In this document: positions 1 to 5,885 of the stretch, one piece after another
How positions within the stretch are numbered: position 1 is the first letter of the stretch
How the letters are laid out: each line of letters begins with the position of its first letter
Source: Friedmanniella sp.
GTDB taxonomy: Bacteria; Actinomycetota; Actinomycetes; Propionibacteriales; Propionibacteriaceae
Length of the DNA: 9,704 nt
Direction of reading: 5' to 3'
Assembly: GCA_025964935.1 (NCBI GenBank)
Contig: JAOPXW010000349.1
Span: forward strand, 1-9,704
The notes under the pieces: generated by a model
What the model saw: only the letters and a program-made list of their open reading frames with translations
What the model was told of the DNA's origin: nothing
Database searches by the model: none
Program-made: the position numbers and the translations under genes

Positions 1-1
1 G

Positions 2-604
2 CCCAGCGCCCTGCTGCTGGCCGACGGGGGCGGCTGGCGCCAGCTCTGGGTCGACGCGGCCGGGGCCGAGACCACGGGACCACGTGCGGGGGCGGCGGAG
101 GCGGCGTGGGCCCGGCGGTGGTGGCCCGTCGGCGTACGGGTCGAGGTCGGCCTGACCCGCGAGGCCGCCTGGGCCGACCTCGTAAGGCGGCTGGGCAGGA
201 CCGGAGGTACGGCGCTGATGCTCGACTACGGCCACGACCGCACCGACCGCCCCCCGCGAGGCAGCCTGGCGGGCTTCAGGTCGGGCCGGGCGGTGCCACC
301 CCGCCCGGGCGCGGACCTCAACCTGACCGCCCACGTCGCCGTCGACGCGGTGCGGGCCGCCGGGGAGGCGGCCGGTGCCGTGACCCGGTCCTGCCGTCCG
401 CTGCACGAGGTGGTGCGGGACCGCGGCCGTGGACCCGGGGCCGACGGCGGACTCCAGGACCTGGTCCGCCGTTCCGAGTACGCCGCCCTGGCCGCCCCGC
501 AGGTGTGGGGACGCCAGTGGTGGCTGCACCAGGACGTGGCCCCGGAAACGACGAAACCCGGCCCGACCCCGGAGGGTCGGACCGGGCTCACCGGGGGGAA
601 CTAG
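2..604 (+). CDS. MidA/NDUFAF7-family SAM-dependent methyltransferase, C-terminal part (5' end outside window)
   Basis: The frame is open from base 2 and ends in TAG at 602-604, giving the last 200 residues. The fragment has the strand motif ALMLDYGHD, then RGSLAGFRSGRAV and LNLTAHVAVDAV. These match the 'DYG / GTLRAYRGH / DLTAHVDF' series of the MidA (DUF185, NDUFAF7-like) methyltransferase family. The SAM-binding N-terminal half lies off the window. In mitochondria NDUFAF7 dimethylates one arginine of the complex I 49-kDa subunit NDUFS2; a NuoD/NDUFS2-like gene lies downstream on the same strand at 2726, so a similar job is inferred here. An ATG at 218 is internal to the domain and not the start. 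The gene is convergent with, and overlaps by four bases, the DUF3618 gene. A strong hairpin lies in its last 50 bases. Family assignment is good; the substrate is inference. Confidence 0.8.
   Translation, partial: PSALLLADGGGWRQLWVDAAGAETTGPRAGAAEAAWARRWWPVGVRVEVGLTREAAWADLVRRLGRTGGTALMLDYGHDRTDRPPRGSLAGFRSGRAVPPRPGADLNLTAHVAVDAVRAAGEAAGAVTRSCRPLHEVVRDRGRGPGADGGLQDLVRRSEYAALAAPQVWGRQWWLHQDVAPETTKPGPTPEGRTGLTGGN
557..586. terminator. Hairpin inside the methyltransferase 3' end, likely bidirectional terminator
   Basis: Bases 557-569 and 574-586 form a stem of 12 pairs with one C/A mismatch (562/581) and a four-base loop at 570-573. The stem is almost all G-C. There is no T run, as is common for actinobacterial terminators. 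It lies 15 bases before the methyltransferase stop on the plus strand, and 15 bases past the DUF3618 stop on the minus strand. It could end both convergent transcripts, since there is no intergenic space between the genes. Confidence 0.6.
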
Positions 605-1194
605 CTGGTGGCCGTGGCCTGCACGGACGTCTTGGAGTCCTGGACCTGGCCCTGCACGTCGGCGGCGGCGGAGGAGCCCTCAGCCTTGACGTTCTGAGCG
701 GCGTCGGTAGCGGTCTCCTTCACCGACTGCACGGCCTCCTGCGCGCCGTCCTTGAGGTTGGCCGCAGCGTCCTTGCCGATCTCGGTCAGCTCGGCCTTCA
801 GCGGCTCCACCTTGTCCTTGACGGCGGCGGCAGCGTCCTGCTCCTTCTCGGTCACCGGGATGGCCGAGGAGACGAGGAAGCCGAGGCCGAAGGCGACCAG
901 CCCGGCGACGAGCGGGTTGCCCTGGGTCTTCTGCTTGACCGCCGTGGGGGCACCGGTGACGGCGTCGCCCACGGTGCTGCCGGCGTCGGAGGCCGTCCCG
1001 GCCACCGCGTCCTTGGCGTCAGCGGCGGAGCCCATGATGCGGTCCTTCACGCCGACCGCGCCATCACGCACCTTGTCGACCTGACGCTTGGCGATGTTCT
1101 TCGGGTTGGCCTCTTCGGTCAACGCGTTGACGTCCTCGCTCAGGTTGGCGCGGGTGCGCTCGATGTCGGCACGAATCTCTTCGGGGGTGCTCAT
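601..1194 (-). CDS. DUF3618 protein with one membrane helix and 11-residue LEA-like repeats
   Basis: A 197-aa protein. The N-terminus (STPEEIRADIERTRANLSED, then a Lys/Asp-rich helix to about residue 50) is the DUF3618 domain. One hydrophobic segment spans about residues 94-114. Two blocks repeat every 11 residues: V42, I53, V64, V75, V86 before the helix, and V125, L136, L147, V158, V169, V180, V191 after it. Such 11-mers form long amphipathic helices lying on membranes or proteins, as in group 3 LEA proteins and alpha-synuclein. DUF3618 proteins are common in actinobacteria next to Holin-X proteins; no biochemical function is known to me. It is the last gene of a three-gene operon: its ATG overlaps the holin stop (ATGA, 1191-1194), and GAGGAGAA at 1201-1208 is a good ribosome binding site. 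It ends in TAG at 603-601, sharing CTAG with the opposing methyltransferase stop. A role in envelope stress or membrane protection is inference. Confidence 0.88.
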   Translation of the reverse strand: MSTPEEIRADIERTRANLSEDVNALTEEANPKNIAKRQVDKVRDGAVGVKDRIMGSAADAKDAVAGTASDAGSTVGDAVTGAPTAVKQKTQGNPLVAGLVAFGLGFLVSSAIPVTEKEQDAAAAVKDKVEPLKAELTEIGKDAAANLKDGAQEAVQSVKETATDAAQNVKAEGSSAAADVQGQVQDSKTSVQATATS

Positions 1195-1610
1195 CTGTTG
1201 TTCTCCTCGTGTCCTTTAAGTGCGTCGGGGATCTTGCTGACCGAGTCCGCCGTCTGCGGCAGACCCTTCACCTTCTCGAGCTCCTTCTTGCCGACCACGG
1301 CCAGGATCGCGCCGATCACGGCCCAGATCAGGGCCACGACCAGGCCGGACCACTCGTTGCCGATGTGCAGGCCGAGCCCCCACCAGGCGGAGACGGAGAG
1401 GAAGACGAGGAAGAGCAGCCCGGCCACGGCGGCACCGACGAACATGCCGACACCCTTGCTGGCCTTGCTGGTCGACTCCTTGACCTCGGCCTTGGCGAGC
1501 TCGACCTCCTGCCGCAGCAGGGTGGTCACGTTGCGGCTGACGTCGCCCAGGATCTCGCCGATGGAGCGGGTCTCCTCCGGCGACGGGCTCTCCCCGTAGG
1601 CGCTGCTCAT
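1191..1610 (-). CDS. Actinobacterial Holin-X (phage holin superfamily III-like) membrane protein
   Basis: A 139-aa protein. A cytosolic helix (about residues 15-50, with LLRQEVELAKAEVKE) is followed by two membrane helices at about 54-80 and 87-107 and a short basic/polar tail. This layout and the LRQEVELAKAE motif fit the 'Putative Actinobacterial Holin-X' family (Phage_holin_3_6). The name is historical: these are chromosomal two-helix proteins usually found beside DUF3618, and there is no endolysin or other phage gene here. It is the middle gene of the operon. Its start overlaps the stop of the 284-aa gene and its stop overlaps the start of the DUF3618 gene, both as ATGA. No clear Shine-Dalgarno precedes the ATG at 1610, so translation is probably coupled to the gene before it. 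The cellular role is unknown; a membrane scaffold for its operon partners is a guess. Confidence 0.88.
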   Translation of the reverse strand: MSSAYGESPSPEETRSIGEILGDVSRNVTTLLRQEVELAKAEVKESTSKASKGVGMFVGAAVAGLLFLVFLSVSAWWGLGLHIGNEWSGLVVALIWAVIGAILAVVGKKELEKVKGLPQTADSVSKIPDALKGHEENNR

Positions 1611-2461
1611 CGGGTGGTACCCGGGAAGGTGTCGGCGTAGGTGGTCGTGGGAACCTCGCCGTAGGCGGTGCTGTACTCGGTCGTGGGCACCGAGGTGGGA
1701 ACCTCGTCGACCAGGGACCGGGCCGGGGTGTAGGACGCGGCCGGGGCCGGGGTGCTGACGGCCTTGGCCTGGTCGTGCTCGTCCTTGGCGTTGGCGGCCA
1801 GACCGCGGGTCAGCCGACCGGCCACGGCGCCGGTGATGGCCGCCCCGACCAGGAAAGCCACCGGACGACGGCGGGCGAAGCGGGTGACCTCGTCGAGCAG
1901 CTCGCGCGGCTCGTGCGCCTCCAGCCAGTTGCCGACCTCGCTGACCTTGCGCGAGGCCTGGTCGGCCAGACCGGTCAGAGCGCCGGACTCCGAGGAACCC
2001 GAGACCATGGCCTCGAGCTCGTGGGCGTAGCCCTGCACGAGGGTGGCGACCCGCTGCTGCTGGGTGCTCGCCTGGGCGGAGACCTCGGTGCCGGCCTGGC
2101 TCAGCAGGCTGCTGGCCTGCTGACGGGTCTCGGCGACGACGTTGCGGGCCTCTTCCTTGGCGGTCCCGGCGACCTGCTGGCCGGCCCCGGCCACGGTGTC
2201 CTTGACCTGGGCGGCCTCGTCCTTGGCCGTGTTCGCGGTCTCCTTGGCGGTGTCCGCGGCCGAGGAGGTGCCCGAGGCGGTGCTGGAGCCGAAGTCGGTC
2301 GTGGGCTCCGCCGCGTAGCTGCGGTCGTAGACGACGTCCGGGCTCACGGCCGGCGGGGTCTCCCCGGCGAAGTAGCCGGTCTGGGCCTCGTAGCCGGGGG
2401 TGCCGGCCTCGAAGCTCGGGTCACGCGGGGCGCGGTAGTCAGGATCAGGAGTCTGGCTCAT
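1607..2461 (-). CDS. Ala-rich LEA-like protein with one C-terminal-side membrane helix
   Basis: A 284-aa protein and the first gene of the operon. The order is: an acidic, Tyr/Pro-rich N-terminus (1-60); an Ala/Lys/Glu/Gln-rich helix (about 67-150) with an 11-residue period (V86, V97, V108, L119, L141 in the same slot, and Thr at 78, 89, 100 and 133); a second helical part; the basic segment RFARRRP just before a hydrophobic stretch (about 199-217); and a Pro/Thr/Tyr tail in which EVPT recurs at 253 and 269. The helix with an RRRP lead-in is typical of actinobacterial one-helix proteins found beside Holin-X genes. I know no function. The helical repeat resembles group 3 LEA proteins, so a protective, membrane-bound role is inferred. 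GAAGGAA at 2466-2472 supports the ATG at 2461. It shares an operon with the Holin-X and DUF3618 genes. It faces the NuoD-like gene across a 264-bp divergent region holding a candidate promoter and operator. Confidence 0.85.
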   Translation of the reverse strand: MSQTPDPDYRAPRDPSFEAGTPGYEAQTGYFAGETPPAVSPDVVYDRSYAAEPTTDFGSSTASGTSSAADTAKETANTAKDEAAQVKDTVAGAGQQVAGTAKEEARNVVAETRQQASSLLSQAGTEVSAQASTQQQRVATLVQGYAHELEAMVSGSSESGALTGLADQASRKVSEVGNWLEAHEPRELLDEVTRFARRRPVAFLVGAAITGAVAGRLTRGLAANAKDEHDQAKAVSTPAPAASYTPARSLVDEVPTSVPTTEYSTAYGEVPTTTYADTFPGTTR

Positions 2462-2604
2462 GGTGTTCCTTCGGTCGGGCGGGCGGCGCGGCGATGGCTC
2501 GCACCGGGGTCGAGGGCTTGCGGGCCCCTGACAATGGGATCACGTTGAAGAGGACTCCGCGGGGTCGATCGGCTTGACTCGACGCTCCCAGACGCGGATC
2601 CAGA

Positions 2605-2619
2605 GTTTACGGTGTAAAC
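2605..2619. promoter_or_regulatory. 15-bp perfect palindrome, candidate operator
   Basis: GTTTAC-ggt-GTAAAC has six-base arms around a three-base centre. It overlaps a second inverted repeat, CGGT-gtaa-ACCG, at 2610-2621. The site is AT-rich in a very GC-rich region and sits just downstream of a candidate minus-strand -10 box (2630-2635), at roughly +4 to +18. That is where a repressor of the 284-aa/Holin-X/DUF3618 operon would bind. It is also upstream of the NuoD-like gene. No regulator gene is in the window. Confidence 0.4.
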
Positions 2620-2629
2620 CGATAAGACG

Positions 2630-2658
2630 ACTATACGCATGAATGGGGCTCCTGGCTA
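2630..2658 (-). promoter_or_regulatory. Candidate promoter of the 284-aa/Holin-X/DUF3618 operon
   Basis: On the minus strand TATAGT (2635-2630) is a good -10 box. TAGCCA (2658-2653), 17 bases before it, matches four of six -35 consensus positions. Transcription would start near 2623 and leave a leader of about 160 bases before the ATG at 2461. The leader contains the palindrome at 2605-2619. A promoter closer to the gene, or one using an alternative sigma factor, is not ruled out. Confidence 0.35.
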
Positions 2659-2712
2659 GGCCCCCCGGGTTGACTAGGGGCTCACCCCGGTCCGACCCCC
2701 TCCCTCCTGTGG

Positions 2713-2718
2713 CACGCT
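2713..2718 (+). promoter_or_regulatory. Candidate -10 box for leaderless NuoD-like mRNA
   Basis: CACGCT ends seven bases before the ATG at 2726. It differs from TAnnnT in the first base only. No ribosome binding site is visible, and the spacing would put the transcript start at the ATG. This is weaker than the three GTG-start examples elsewhere in the window. Confidence 0.3.
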
Positions 2719-2725
2719 GTCGGGC

Positions 2726-3883
2726 ATGCACGAGCCGCTGCGCGTCCTGATCGGGTCGCTCAGCCGGGGAACCCTGGCGGCCGGGGCCGCCGCCGACCCG
2801 CCCTCCGGCACGGTGCTGCTCGACCTCGGCGCTGAGCACCCCAGCCAGGCCGGGCTGCTCGAGCTGCGGCTGTGGACCGAGAACGGCGTCGTGACGGCGG
2901 CGCAGGTCGTGGTGGGGGCCATGCACCGGGGCGTGGAGAAGCTCTTCGAGGTGCGCGACTACCGCCAGATCCTGATGCTGGCCGACCGGCACGACTGGCA
3001 GGCTCCGTTCGCCGGCGAGCTCGGGATCGCGCTGGCCTGCGAGCAGCTGCTCGGGCTGGAGGTGCCGGCCCGGGCGGTGTGGCTGCGGACCCTGCTGGCC
3101 GAGCACACCCGGATCCTCAGCCACCTCGGCTTCCTGGGCTACCTGGCCGACACCGCGGCCGGGATCCCCGAGCTGCGGGAGCGGCTCCGTGACCAGACGC
3201 TGCGGCTGACCGGCAACCGGATCCACCCGATGGCCAACCGGGTCGGCGGGCTCGCGGTCGACGCCGGTCCGGACTGGTTGGCCGGGCAGCGCAACGCGAT
3301 GGTCGCCGTACGCGCGACCGCCGACCGGCTGAGCGCGGGGCTGGCCACCTCACCCCGGTCCGACCGGCTGCGGAGCGTGGCCCCGCTGGACGCGCGGACG
3401 GTGGCCGCGTACGGGGTCACCGGTCCGGCGGCCCGGTCCAGCGGCGTCGAGCTCGACCTGCGCCGGCACCGCCCCTACCTGGCCTACGCCGAGCTCGCCG
3501 AGCTCCTGACCCCCACGCCGCACACCGAGGGCGACGCGCACGCCCGACTGGCCACCCTGGTGCACGAGCTGCGGGTCAGTGCCGACCTGGTGCAGGCGTG
3601 CGCGGACCGGCTGGCCGGACTGGCGGGCCCGGTCGCGGTCCGGCTGGGCAAGATCGTGAAGCTGCCCGAGGGTGAGGTGTACCGGACCACGGAGGCCCCG
3701 CTGGGGGTGGCCGGTGTGTTCCTGGTCTCGCGGGGGGAGAAGACGCCCTGGCGGCTGAAGCTGCGCACCCCGTCCTTCAACCAGGTGGCCGCCCTGGAGC
3801 AGGTGCTGGTCGGGGTGGCCACCCGCGACCTGGAGGCGGCGCTCGCCTCGGTCGGCTACGTGGTCGGCGACATCGACCGCTGA
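2726..3883 (+). CDS. Stand-alone NuoD-like protein (complex I 49-kDa subunit paralogue)
   Basis: A 385-aa protein that follows the NuoD/NDUFS2/Nqo4 family through most of its length: GAEHPSQAG (35-43), MHRGVEKLFE (66-75), DYRQ..MLADRHDW (78-91), TGNRIHPMANRVGG (162-175), EAPLGVAGVFLVSRG (323-337) and the C-terminal GDIDR. By ungapped alignment with NDUFS2, the two residues that bind the quinone head group are changed: the His of 'HPAAHG' (bovine His59) is Ala42 and the Tyr of 'DRLDY' (bovine Tyr108) is Trp91. The arginine methylated by NDUFAF7 (LHRGTEK) is kept as Arg68. There are no hydrogenase CxxC pairs, so it is not a NiFe hydrogenase. No other nuo gene is nearby. It may act with NuoB-like partners encoded elsewhere, or be a repurposed scaffold. 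No Shine-Dalgarno precedes the ATG; CACGCT at 2713-2718 lies seven bases upstream, so leaderless translation is likely. Confidence 0.85.
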   Translation: MHEPLRVLIGSLSRGTLAAGAAADPPSGTVLLDLGAEHPSQAGLLELRLWTENGVVTAAQVVVGAMHRGVEKLFEVRDYRQILMLADRHDWQAPFAGELGIALACEQLLGLEVPARAVWLRTLLAEHTRILSHLGFLGYLADTAAGIPELRERLRDQTLRLTGNRIHPMANRVGGLAVDAGPDWLAGQRNAMVAVRATADRLSAGLATSPRSDRLRSVAPLDARTVAAYGVTGPAARSSGVELDLRRHRPYLAYAELAELLTPTPHTEGDAHARLATLVHELRVSADLVQACADRLAGLAGPVAVRLGKIVKLPEGEVYRTTEAPLGVAGVFLVSRGEKTPWRLKLRTPSFNQVAALEQVLVGVATRDLEAALASVGYVVGDIDR

Positions 3884-3924
3884 CCGGGCGGCCGTGGGCG
3901 GTGGCGGGCCCGGGACGCAGCACG

Positions 3925-3947
3925 GCCCGGCCCCCGCGGGGCCGGGC
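3925..3947. terminator. Bidirectional hairpin terminator between convergent genes
   Basis: A perfect 10-bp G/C stem (3925-3934 with 3938-3947) closes a three-base loop. It lies in the 78-bp gap between the NuoD-like stop (3883) and the stop of the minus-strand coiled-coil gene (3962). There is no T run. The position between two converging genes supports a terminator serving both strands. Confidence 0.65.
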
Positions 3948-3961
3948 GGCGGGCGGCGGGG

Positions 3962-4762
3962 TCAGCCCACCCGGCGGTCGCCCTCGTAGTTCGGCAGGAC
4001 CATGGCGGTCTCCAGGGTCTTCATGTCCACCACCGCGGGGTGCTCACCGTCGGCCCAGAGGTCGCGGGCGGTGGGCAGCTCGTTCCAGACGGCCTCGTGC
4101 TCGGCCAGCGCCCGACGGGGCATGTGGTGCACGGAGGCGTCCTCGCCCTCCCCGGACCGCAGCGACGCGATCTCGTCCTCGTGGGCCCGGACGGTGTCGC
4201 GCAGGGTGGCGATGACGACCAGGTGCTGCTCGAGCTCGCGGTGCAGGTGCACCCGCTCGTCCAGCAGCACCGCCACCTTGCCGCTGAGCAGGCTGCGCTC
4301 CCGGGTCAGCTCGGTGACCGTGCCGCGCAGGGTGGCCCGCTCGCTCTCGAGACCGCTGACGGTCCCGCGCAGCTCGGCGATGGTGATGCGCTGGCCGTCG
4401 ACCGTGCGCCCGGCGGCCTGGATCCGGCCGGTGAGGGTCTCGACCACGGCGGCGTTGCGCCGACGGTTCTCGGTCAGCACCCGGCCGTGCTCGCCGGAGA
4501 CCCGGTGCAGCTCGGCGGCGTGGTCGCGGTGGGCGACGAACACCTCCCGCCAGGCGAAGAGGCAGGCCACGACGGCCGAGGCCACGGCGACCACGACCCC
4601 GAAGCGCACGACCAGGGGCGGACCGAAGGCCGCCACCACCGCCAGCACCGAGCCCGTTCCCAGCACGATCTGCGCGGTCCGGCGCAGCGGGGACACGGTG
4701 GCCGCTCGCCGGTTGGCCGGCGAGCGACGGGGCTCAGAGGAGGTGGCGGGCGCAGAGGTCAC
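3962..4762 (-). CDS. Unknown membrane protein: two helices and a long leucine-zipper coiled coil
   Basis: A 266-aa protein I do not recognise. It has a basic, Ser/Ala-rich N-terminus (1-29), two hydrophobic segments (about 30-47 and 50-70) and a long coiled coil (about 80-203). The C-terminal 60 residues are acidic and less regular (AVWNELPTARDLWADGE). In the coiled coil, Leu occurs every seventh residue at 131, 138, 145, 152, 159, 166 and 173, then at 187 and 201. A 14-residue unit repeats: LRGTVSGLESERAT, LRGTVTELTRERSL, LSGKVAVLLDERVH. The start is GTG (4762-4760), with TAGGGT six bases upstream and no Shine-Dalgarno, suggesting a leaderless transcript. It lies 40 bases after DUF3180, so read-through from the folate operon is also possible. 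With both helices near the N-terminus, the coiled coil and tail probably share the cytosol; it could be a membrane-tethered scaffold. The function is unknown. Confidence 0.8.
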   Translation of the reverse strand: MTSAPATSSEPRRSPANRRAATVSPLRRTAQIVLGTGSVLAVVAAFGPPLVVRFGVVVAVASAVVACLFAWREVFVAHRDHAAELHRVSGEHGRVLTENRRRNAAVVETLTGRIQAAGRTVDGQRITIAELRGTVSGLESERATLRGTVTELTRERSLLSGKVAVLLDERVHLHRELEQHLVVIATLRDTVRAHEDEIASLRSGEGEDASVHHMPRRALAEHEAVWNELPTARDLWADGEHPAVVDMKTLETAMVLPNYEGDRRVG

Positions 4763-4768
4763 GCGGTC

Positions 4769-4774
4769 ACCCTA
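4769..4774 (-). promoter_or_regulatory. -10 box for a leaderless mRNA of the coiled-coil gene
   Basis: TAGGGT on the minus strand is followed by exactly six bases and then the GTG start. This is the TAnnnT-N6-start layout of leaderless actinobacterial promoters. A small palindrome, CCACG-ac-CGTGG (4788-4799), lies just upstream. It could be an operator or a weak end signal for the DUF3180 transcript. Confidence 0.5.
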
Positions 4775-4802
4775 TGACAGCAGGTCGCCACGACCGTGGA
4801 CC

Positions 4803-5309
4803 TCAGGCCTGCCGGCGGGTGTCGTCCTCCGGGTCCTCGTCGTCGTCGCCCCGGGGCACCTTGCAGGCCCGCTCCAGCAGCAGACCGAGCCAGCACAGCG
4901 CCACTCCGGCGAGCACCGCGACCCCGGACCGGATCACCCGGTCCCGGGGCCCCACGGCCTCCAGGCGGTTCACGAAGAGCAGCGCGTACGCCAGGTAGCC
5001 CCCCGCCACCAGCGCCCCGGCCAGGGCCGAGGCCTTCCCCAGCACCAGGAAGGCCACCGCGCGCTGCGGATCCATCCGCTCGTGCCGGACCTGGAGGCGC
5101 TGGTGCGTGCTGGAGGCCAGGGCGCCGACCAGCGCCGCGATCAGGACCAGCCCGATCGGGGCGGTCCAGGGCACCGTGGGCGGGACCAGGTTGAAGAAGT
5201 TCGCCGTCACCACGACGAGCCAGCCGCCGAGGCCACCGAAGATGGCCGCGACGGCCAGGGCACGTCGGGGGGTCGGACCCACCGGTCCGGGCGGTTGCGG
5301 GGTGGCCAA
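4803..5309 (-). CDS. DUF3180 family membrane protein
   Basis: A 168-aa protein with four hydrophobic segments (about 17-37, 49-67, 86-113 and 126-146) and an acidic tail (GDDDEDPEDD). The motif DPQRAVAFLVLGKASALAGAL, with a GGYLAYAL stretch after it and LLLERACKVP near the end, is characteristic of DUF3180. This family is found directly after folK in many actinobacteria, and no function is known to me. The chosen start is TTG at 5309, 12 bases after the folK stop. A GTG nine codons further in (5282) is the alternative. Neither has a clear Shine-Dalgarno, so translation is probably coupled to folK. The reading frame is the same as folK, separated from it only by the TGA and four codons. Confidence 0.87.
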   Translation of the reverse strand: MATPQPPGPVGPTPRRALAVAAIFGGLGGWLVVVTANFFNLVPPTVPWTAPIGLVLIAALVGALASSTHQRLQVRHERMDPQRAVAFLVLGKASALAGALVAGGYLAYALLFVNRLEAVGPRDRVIRSGVAVLAGVALCWLGLLLERACKVPRGDDDEDPEDDTRRQA

Positions 5310-5321
5310 GGCGCGCGGGAC

Positions 5322-5885
5322 TCAGCTGTTCTCGATGACGAGGTCGGCGCGGCGCTGCACGCCGGCCGTCCCGGCCGCGGCCACGAGGTCGGCCACCGAG
5401 CCGCGCCCGGGAATCTGCCCGGTCGGGTCGATCTCGAACCAGGGGACGAGGACGAAGCCCCGCTCGTGGGCCAGCGGGTGCGGCAGCTTGAGGTCGGGCT
5501 GGTCGAGCTCGGCGCCGCCGACCACGATCAGGTCGACGTCGAGGGTCCGCGGACCCCACCTGTCGAGGTCCCGGACGCGGCCGTACGCGTCCTCGATGGC
5601 CGCTGCGCGTTCCAGCAGAGTCCGCGGCTCGAGGGTCGTCTCGGCCACCACCACCAGGTTCAGGAACGGCGGGTTGTCGACCGGGCCGCCGACGGCGTCG
5701 GTCTCGTAGACCGAGGACACGTCGACCAGGATGATGTCGGGGGTGTCGCTCAGCGCGTCGACCGCACCCTGCAGGTTCTGCAGCCGGTCGCCGAGGTTGG
5801 AGCCGATCGAGTAGACGACCTTGCGCAGCGGCTTCATCCCGCTCAGGGTGTCGGTGTCGATGGCGTTGGGGTTAGGGCTGGTCAT
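5322..5885 (-). CDS. folK: 6-hydroxymethyl-7,8-dihydropterin pyrophosphokinase (HPPK)
   Basis: A 187-aa protein that transfers pyrophosphate from ATP to 6-hydroxymethyl-dihydropterin, the step before dihydropteroate synthase. Family motifs are all present: YSIGSNLGDR (25-34), SSVYETDAVGGP (57-68), FLNLVV (74-79), RWGPRTLDVDLI (109-120) with the Mg-binding pair D116 and D118, and LPHPLAHERGFVLVP (134-148). A perfect AAGGAG at 5894-5899, eight bases upstream, fixes the start at 5885 rather than at the internal Met17. That start gives an N-terminal extension of about 20 residues and a 14-base overlap with the end of folB. It sits in the order folP-folB-folK-DUF3180 and is very likely co-transcribed with folB. 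Confidence 0.96.
   Translation of the reverse strand: MTSPNPNAIDTDTLSGMKPLRKVVYSIGSNLGDRLQNLQGAVDALSDTPDIILVDVSSVYETDAVGGPVDNPPFLNLVVVAETTLEPRTLLERAAAIEDAYGRVRDLDRWGPRTLDVDLIVVGGAELDQPDLKLPHPLAHERGFVLVPWFEIDPTGQIPGRGSVADLVAAAGTAGVQRRADLVIENS

Noticed and set aside
106..1599. A 497-codon plus-strand frame
   Set aside because: It is out of frame with the methyltransferase domain at 2-604 and then antisense to DUF3618 and Holin-X, which have clear family matches. Long antisense frames are expected at this GC content.
1191..1610. Holin-like gene as a sign of prophage
   Set aside because: Holin-X proteins are chromosomal in actinobacteria; no endolysin, integrase, structural gene or attachment repeat is present.
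2458..2640. A 60-codon minus-strand frame with an AGGAG eight bases before its ATG, ending in ATGA at the start of the 284-aa gene; possible leader peptide
   Set aside because: Third codon positions are only modestly GC-rich, unlike real genes here, and the frame runs through the palindrome and the candidate -10 box, so the predicted transcript would not include its start. It stays a weak possibility only.
2645..2690. Short inverted and direct repeats (GGGGC...GCCCC, GGGGCTC twice, GGGG-ctca-CCCC) upstream of the NuoD-like gene, and a TTGACT at 2670
   Set aside because: The arms are short and common in such GC-rich DNA; TTGACT has no -10 box at a usable distance, so no function is claimed.
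2726..3883. NiFe hydrogenase large subunit instead of NuoD-like
   Set aside because: The N- and C-terminal CxxC pairs that bind NiFe are absent, and the HRGVEK and GDIDR motifs are those of the complex I subunit.
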